64,000 bases of DNA from Desulfosporosinus fructosivorans (GTDB lineage: Bacteria; Bacillota; Desulfitobacteriia; Desulfitobacteriales; Desulfitobacteriaceae): assembly GCF_004766045.1 (NCBI RefSeq), contig NZ_SPQQ01000008.1, positions 191,297-255,296 of the forward strand, in the 5' to 3' direction. The translations under genes and the position numbers were made by a program. This document shows, piece after piece, positions 59,937 to 64,000 of this stretch (position 1 is the first letter of the stretch; the number at the start of each line of letters is the position of its first letter). Below the pieces are notes generated by a model. That model had not been told where the DNA came from. It did not search any database and saw nothing but the letters and a program-made list of their open reading frames with translations.

Positions 59937-61535
59937 TTGAACCAAACGGATTTAAAAACAGAAATTAATTCTCGTAAAACCTTTGCAATTATTTCCCATC
60001 CAGATGCTGGGAAAACGACATTGACGGAAAAACTACTTCTCTTTGGAGGGGCAATTCGTGAAGCAGGTTCGGTCAAAGCCAAAAAATCAGAACGCCATGC
60101 TACTTCGGACTGGATGGACCTTGAGCAACAGCGGGGGATTTCTATCACTTCTAGTGCCCTCCAATTTAAGTATCAGGGATATGTGATCAACATCCTAGAT
60201 ACACCGGGTCACCAGGACTTTAGTGAAGATACCTACCGCACCTTGACGGCAGCCGATAGTGCAGTTATGCTGATCGATGCCGCTAAAGGGGTTGAAACTC
60301 AAACCAAAAAACTGTTTCAGGTCTGTCGAAAACGGGGTATTCCAATTTTTACTTTCATTAATAAGTTTGACCGTAATGCTAAGGATCCCCTTGATTTAAT
60401 GGATGAAGTTGAAAAGGTGCTCGGAATTGAATCTTATGCTATGAATTGGCCAATCGGAATGGGCCCGGATTTTAAAGGAATCTATGATCGTAAGACAGAG
60501 CAAGTTGAACGATTTATAGAAGGTAGTATTAAATCCAGTGCTAATCCACCGGTCTCTGGTGCTCTCAGCGATCCAAAAGTGCAGGAAGGCATCGGAGAAG
60601 AACTTCTTAATCAACTTAAAGAGGAGATTGAGCTTTTAGATTTAGCCGGAAATAATTTTTCCCAAGAACGAGTTGATCGTGGAGATGTAACACCCGTCTT
60701 TTTTGGGAGCGCTCTCAATAACTTCGGCGTCCCTAACTTTTTGCGCAGTTTTCTCGAAATCGCGCCCGCGCCACAACCACGCACTACGAATATTGGGGTA
60801 CTAGCACCGGAAACCCCCAGCTTTTCCGGCTATATTTTCAAAATTCAAGCCAATATGAATGCTCAGCACCGGGACCGCATCGCATTTATCCGGATTTGTT
60901 CTGGTCGTTATGAAAGGGGTATGAACGTGATTCATACACGTTCCCATAGACGTCTTCGGTTGGCGCAGCCGCAACAGTTGTTTGCCCAAGAACGAACAAT
61001 TCTTGATGAGGCTTTTGCTGGGGACATTATTGGAGTTCATGATAGTGGACTATTAAGGATCGGGGATGTTCTTACCGAAAAAGATGGGCTTCAGTTTGAA
61101 GCGATGCCTTTCTTTAACCCTGAGAACTTTGCACGAATCAACATTGCGAATGCCTTAAAACGGAAACAATTCATCAAGGGAATTCAGGAACTTCAAGAAG
61201 AGGGCGCGATCCATGTTTTCCGAGATCTCCATGTGGGTGTAGAGGCTCCAATCATCGGTGTTGTTGGGCAATTGCAGTTTGAAGTGTTAGAATACCGTTT
61301 GCGCGAAGAGTACGGGGTACAGGTAGATATTCAACACCTTCCCTTTGAAATCGTACGGTGGGTAGAAAAAGATCCAAAGATCATTAAACTGTTGACTGAA
61401 TCAAGCATGAGTACCGTAGTAATTGATAAAGATGAAAATTATGCCGTTTTGTTATTGGATGAATGGAAGTCAAAATGGTTAAGCGATCGCTATGATATTG
61501 TATTTCATATCCAGCCCCAGGTCTTGACAATATAA
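59937..61535 (+). CDS. prfC: Peptide chain release factor 3 (RF3)
   Basis: 532-residue translation GTPase. G1 SHPDAGKTT, the effector region with GISITS, G3 DTPGHQDF, G4 NKFD, and RF3-specific C-terminal domains (HVGVEAPIIGVVGQLQFEVLEYRLREEYG). Removes RF1/RF2 from ribosomes after peptide release. TTG start with AAGGAG 10 bases upstream. Full-length; single gene. Confidence 0.94.
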   Translation: MNQTDLKTEINSRKTFAIISHPDAGKTTLTEKLLLFGGAIREAGSVKAKKSERHATSDWMDLEQQRGISITSSALQFKYQGYVINILDTPGHQDFSEDTYRTLTAADSAVMLIDAAKGVETQTKKLFQVCRKRGIPIFTFINKFDRNAKDPLDLMDEVEKVLGIESYAMNWPIGMGPDFKGIYDRKTEQVERFIEGSIKSSANPPVSGALSDPKVQEGIGEELLNQLKEEIELLDLAGNNFSQERVDRGDVTPVFFGSALNNFGVPNFLRSFLEIAPAPQPRTTNIGVLAPETPSFSGYIFKIQANMNAQHRDRIAFIRICSGRYERGMNVIHTRSHRRLRLAQPQQLFAQERTILDEAFAGDIIGVHDSGLLRIGDVLTEKDGLQFEAMPFFNPENFARINIANALKRKQFIKGIQELQEEGAIHVFRDLHVGVEAPIIGVVGQLQFEVLEYRLREEYGVQVDIQHLPFEIVRWVEKDPKIIKLLTESSMSTVVIDKDENYAVLLLDEWKSKWLSDRYDIVFHIQPQVLTI

Positions 61536-61538
61536 TAG

Positions 61539-61588
61539 TAACTCGTTCAAATGAATTCCCACTTGCAATAAGTGGGGTCTTGAGAGTG
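61539..61588 (-). repeat. Dispersed hairpin-ended repeat, copy E (internally deleted)
   Basis: AACTCGTTCAA, the reverse complement of the right end of copy D, is directly followed by TTCCCACTTGCAATAAGTGGGG, the hairpin end. The centre is missing. It lies just after prfC. Confidence 0.5.
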
Positions 61589-61633
61589 TATGGAATATTG
61601 TATGATTTATATGAAATTTGATCTTCGAACAAA

Positions 61634-61674
61634 AATGGGCTGAAACAATTGAAATAAGATTGTTTCAGCCCATT
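61634..61674. terminator. Terminator-like hairpin after prfC
   Basis: AATGGGCTGAAACAAT pairs perfectly with ATTGTTTCAGCCCATT around a nine-base loop. Confidence 0.75.
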
Positions 61675-61703
61675 GTCTATAAAATTTCAGTAAGGGGGAT
61701 TGC

Positions 61704-61841
61704 GTGGAGCAAGTAGAGTTTAAAATGCAATGCACTGGGCGCAATTCGTGCGATCAGGGCACTGAGAGCATGTTGGGGGATACAATATGGATCCGCTCGT
61801 TGGAGAATTATCACTCGTTGGAGCATTATCATTTACAGTGA
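61704..61841 (+). CDS. Possible 45-residue protein, unknown
   Basis: A GTG start follows TAAGGGGGAT with good spacing and gives a 45-residue product (VEQVEFKMQCTGRNSC ... LEHYHLQ). A second frame from ATG 61787 to 62014 (75 residues) overlaps it and also has a GGGGGA site upstream. At most one is likely real. Neither resembles a known family. Confidence 0.3.
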   Translation: MEQVEFKMQCTGRNSCDQGTESMLGDTIWIRSLENYHSLEHYHLQ

Positions 61842-62015
61842 CATTGTTCATGACAAGACCTCCTCTTATACAGATTATAAATGTTAATACTATTATACTA
61901 CAGTCTGAGGAAAAGGCAACAGCTGTAATGAATAAACTAAAAACAATTAATCAGTTATATAACAGGCGTAGCGTAAGAAGTAGCGTGCAAGCTGCATCCT
62001 ATAATAGAAATTGAA

Positions 62016-63197
62016 CTAAGGTTTATCGGGAAACGTATGGTCTAAGATGATATGCCCTCCGATAGAGTCTCCATATTCACCATTAATTAAAATAGACACC
62101 CCGTCAATTCCAGGGATTTGAGTCATTGTCCATACAATTGATTTTATGGTTATATCCTCTACCAGGGCCCCCCCGGGGAAATCATCCCGGATATCCTTAC
62201 TAAAGTCGATAATAGCTATGCCATTTTGAACAGTTAGAGAGAGTATCTTAGTTTTTGGTGTAATGGTTCTCGTACTCGTGACCGCTTGAGGTCCTTGGAT
62301 GAGTTCACGTAGGACAAGGGTCGATTTTTGTGAGAGGGTGAGTTTTGCCCATGTTGATTGGTTAATATGCCTATTTTCTGGAACCAGGCTTTCTAAATCA
62401 GAGCTCGAAAAATAGAGCTTATAGGCGTCATCACTATTCATGGGGGGGCCTTCTTGTGATACTGTCTGGATGCTTTCCCTGACACCCTGGGGGAAGTCGT
62501 TGAAGTAATGTTCAATTCCTGTACCTATGGCATCAGCGATGGAGTGGCGGTAATTATTCGATAACAAAAGATTCCTTTCCCGTGGATTTGAGATAAACCC
62601 CACTTCAACAATCACTGCGGGCATTTTAGATTGATTAATAAGGTAATAGTCTCCTGCTTTGGATTTGCGCTTGTTATCAGATTGAAGTTGAGTGAGCTGT
62701 TTTTGGATCAGCTCTGCGAGGGATTTACCTGGTGATGAGTTAAGATGATAATATGTTTCCATGCCGTAAGTATTAGGACGGGGAAAGCTGTTAGTATGTA
62801 CGCTAATGAATAAATCTGCGTTATTTTCAGTAGCCATATTAATTCTATTATCTAGTTCAGCCCTTTTTGCCATGCGCCCTAGTACAAATCCGGGGAGATA
62901 AAAATCCTTATCTATTTCTCGCGTTAGGATAACAATGCATCCTTTTGACTCCAAAATATCACGTAATCGTATTGAAATATCTAAATTTATATCTTTTTCT
63001 TTGAGTCCTGAATTCTGAGCGCCTGGGTCCGCTCCACCATGTCCAGGATCGACGACAATGACTTTGTTTTTTACACTAGAAGAGAATGAAGACGTCATCT
63101 TAATAGACCCTGCTCCGAGTAACATAATGATGAAGACCGTCATTACCCCCCAAACCCAAATTCTACGAACAAATACTATGATCGGCCGCTGAAACAC
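62016..63197 (-). CDS. N-acetylmuramoyl-L-alanine amidase (CwlD-like) fused to a GerMN domain
   Basis: 393 residues. An N-terminal anchor helix (about 15-33), an Amidase_3 domain (VIVVDPGHGGADPGAQ ... ISVHTNSF ... AVIVEVGFISN) with zinc-binding His and Glu residues, as in CwlD, then a C-terminal GerMN domain (about 255-390; LYFSSSDLESLVPENRHI ... GIAIIDFSKD). CwlD makes the muramic-delta-lactam of the spore cortex. In B. subtilis CwlD (237 residues) and GerM are separate, so this is a fusion. GTG start 63197 with GAGAGGAG upstream. The product probably acts on the spore cortex. Confidence 0.85.
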   Translation of the reverse strand: MFQRPIIVFVRRIWVWGVMTVFIIMLLGAGSIKMTSSFSSSVKNKVIVVDPGHGGADPGAQNSGLKEKDINLDISIRLRDILESKGCIVILTREIDKDFYLPGFVLGRMAKRAELDNRINMATENNADLFISVHTNSFPRPNTYGMETYYHLNSSPGKSLAELIQKQLTQLQSDNKRKSKAGDYYLINQSKMPAVIVEVGFISNPRERNLLLSNNYRHSIADAIGTGIEHYFNDFPQGVRESIQTVSQEGPPMNSDDAYKLYFSSSDLESLVPENRHINQSTWAKLTLSQKSTLVLRELIQGPQAVTSTRTITPKTKILSLTVQNGIAIIDFSKDIRDDFPGGALVEDITIKSIVWTMTQIPGIDGVSILINGEYGDSIGGHIILDHTFPDKP

Positions 63198-63311
63198 TTT
63201 GCAGCACGCTCCTCTCGTTAAGAGTTAATTAATTATGTATATTGTAAGAAAGTGCCTCGTAAACATAAGTAAAGTAAATAAAACTGATTAAGAAAACGGA
63301 GGTATGGGGGG

Positions 63312-63629
63312 ATGACTTGGGTTATTGTTTCGCTGATGGTGGTGTTTTTTAATATCCCATTTGGATATTGGAGAGAGTATGTTACAAAGTTATCATTGCA
63401 ATGGTTTTTATCCGTTCATATTCCAGTGCTCTTAATTGTCTTACTTCGTTCTTGGTTAGACCTTGGTTGGGCGTGGACAACTTACCCCATTTTGATAGGG
63501 TCATACTTTTCTGGGCAATACTTAGGAGCAATTTGGCATCGAATATGGAAGAAGTCTATACGGGTAACTGGTTGTCTATTTTACGATATAGCGCGCAGTA
63601 GATGGATAATAATTATATTTGGCAAGTAG
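63312..63629 (+). CDS. Small membrane protein, unknown
   Basis: 105 residues, mostly hydrophobic with three membrane segments (VIVSLMVVFFNIPFGYW, WFLSVHIPVLLIVLLRSW, YPILIGSYFSGQYLGAIW). ATG with ACGGAGGTATGGGGGG upstream. It resembles small uncharacterised membrane proteins of Desulfosporosinus-type bacteria, but no function is known. It stands directly upstream of the rRNA promoters. Confidence 0.65.
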   Translation: MTWVIVSLMVVFFNIPFGYWREYVTKLSLQWFLSVHIPVLLIVLLRSWLDLGWAWTTYPILIGSYFSGQYLGAIWHRIWKKSIRVTGCLFYDIARSRWIIIIFGK

Positions 63630-63730
63630 GAGTATATAGTAATGATTGTGAAGTCGGTGACCGATTGGGATAAATGTTTTTGCACAAGTTTTCCAGATGT
63701 ATAAAAACTGTAAAACTAGAAAATAATAAG

Positions 63731-63759
63731 TTGACAGTGTACGTTGGAAATGGTACTAT
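63731..63759 (+). promoter_or_regulatory. rRNA operon promoter P1
   Basis: TTGACA (63731-63736), 17-base spacer, TACTAT (63754-63759). Strong consensus promoter, about 117 bases upstream of a second one with similar spacer text (GTTGGAAATG / GTTGAAAATG), as in tandem rrn promoters. Confidence 0.85.
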
Positions 63760-63847
63760 AACTGAGCGCCACAAAGACGCACACTGAATGAACAAGTGAG
63801 GGGTAAGACCTTCAAACTATTCAATCTAAACCACAGTAAATTAGTCA

Positions 63848-63876
63848 TTGACAACGCAAGTTGAAAATGCTAAGCT
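63848..63876 (+). promoter_or_regulatory. rRNA operon promoter P2
   Basis: TTGACA (63848-63853), 17-base spacer, TAAGCT (63871-63876). Confidence 0.8.
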
Positions 63877-64000
63877 GTAGATCCGGCCCAAACGGGTGCA
63901 GGGGATACAAACTCATAAAAACATGGACTTTAATGGTCTTTGAAAACTAAACAACAAGGACAGCCAATGAGAGAAACTCTAAGGAGTTTCAAAAAAACAA
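63877..64000 (+). other. rRNA operon leader (16S rRNA gene begins beyond the window)
   Basis: The leader contains CTTTGAAAACTAAACAACAA (63938-63957), the conserved segment before 16S rRNA in many Firmicutes, and GACAGCCAATGAGAGAAACT. The 16S gene itself is not reached. Confidence 0.75.

Noticed and set aside
63877..64000. Start of the 16S rRNA gene inside the window
   Set aside because: Only promoters and leader are seen; the conserved 16S 5' end is not reached before base 64000.

Overview
The window comes from a low-to-medium-GC, endospore-forming, anaerobic Firmicute, most like Desulfosporosinus/Desulfitobacterium-type Peptococcaceae (inference from content). Spore genes point that way: splB, an alpha/beta SASP with a sigma-G-like promoter, a Cse60-like protein, a CotF-like protein and a CwlD-like amidase. 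So do anaerobic respiratory genes: a selenocysteine formate dehydrogenase with cytochrome b subunit, a NorCB nitric oxide reductase and LutABC lactate oxidation. There are two sigma-54 promoters with a matching activator gene. The last 270 bases are tandem promoters and leader of an rRNA operon whose 16S gene lies beyond the window.

Layout. 1-457: end of a UbiB/AarF kinase-like gene. 734-5671: secreted protein, ABC exporter (ATPase and permease), sensor kinase and response regulator, a probable envelope-stress or export module. 5744-9652: splB, convergent with lutABC. 9877-10047: cse60-like gene. 10225-18875: FadR-type TetR repressor with a consensus operator, then fadN, fadA and fadE (beta-oxidation), a metallo-beta-lactamase-fold hydrolase and a chemoreceptor. 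19231-35955: a large accessory catabolic region. It has a sigma-54 promoter, two Fe-S proteins, an unknown protein, a small protein and two MaoC-type hydratases. Next come a PAS-AAA-Fis activator and a second sigma-54 promoter. That promoter leads an 11.5-kb operon: crotonase, a 4-hydroxybutyryl-CoA-dehydratase-type enzyme, acyl-CoA dehydrogenase, MBL hydrolase, nitroreductase, 3-hydroxyacyl-CoA dehydrogenase, DUF362 Fe-S protein, and a second fadN-fadA pair. 36402-37700: a second copy of the chemoreceptor.

37783-52270 is mixed housekeeping and stress content: CotF-like protein, SHOCT proteins, a CAP-domain lipoprotein, hutP-hutH with an antiterminator, csoR-copA-copZ, norCB, an aromatic-acid-exporter-like protein, SASP, hemolysin III and a YbjN-like protein. 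52442-59355: an unusual membrane-anchored Cache-HAMP-HTH regulator, then fdnGHI-fdhE with an in-frame UGA (Sec197) and SECIS hairpin. 59937-63629: prfC, a CwlD-GerMN fusion amidase and small membrane proteins.

The best candidate for an undescribed system is the sigma-54-controlled region 19231-35955. It combines radical-type dehydratase chemistry, two hydratase systems, dedicated Fe-S proteins and a duplicated fadN-fadA pair, with no CoA-activating enzyme or EtfAB. The second is the Cache-HAMP-HTH one-component regulator beside formate dehydrogenase. Intergenic DNA also carries a family of hairpin-ended repeats (seven recognisable copies) and several exceptionally long perfect-palindrome transcript ends.
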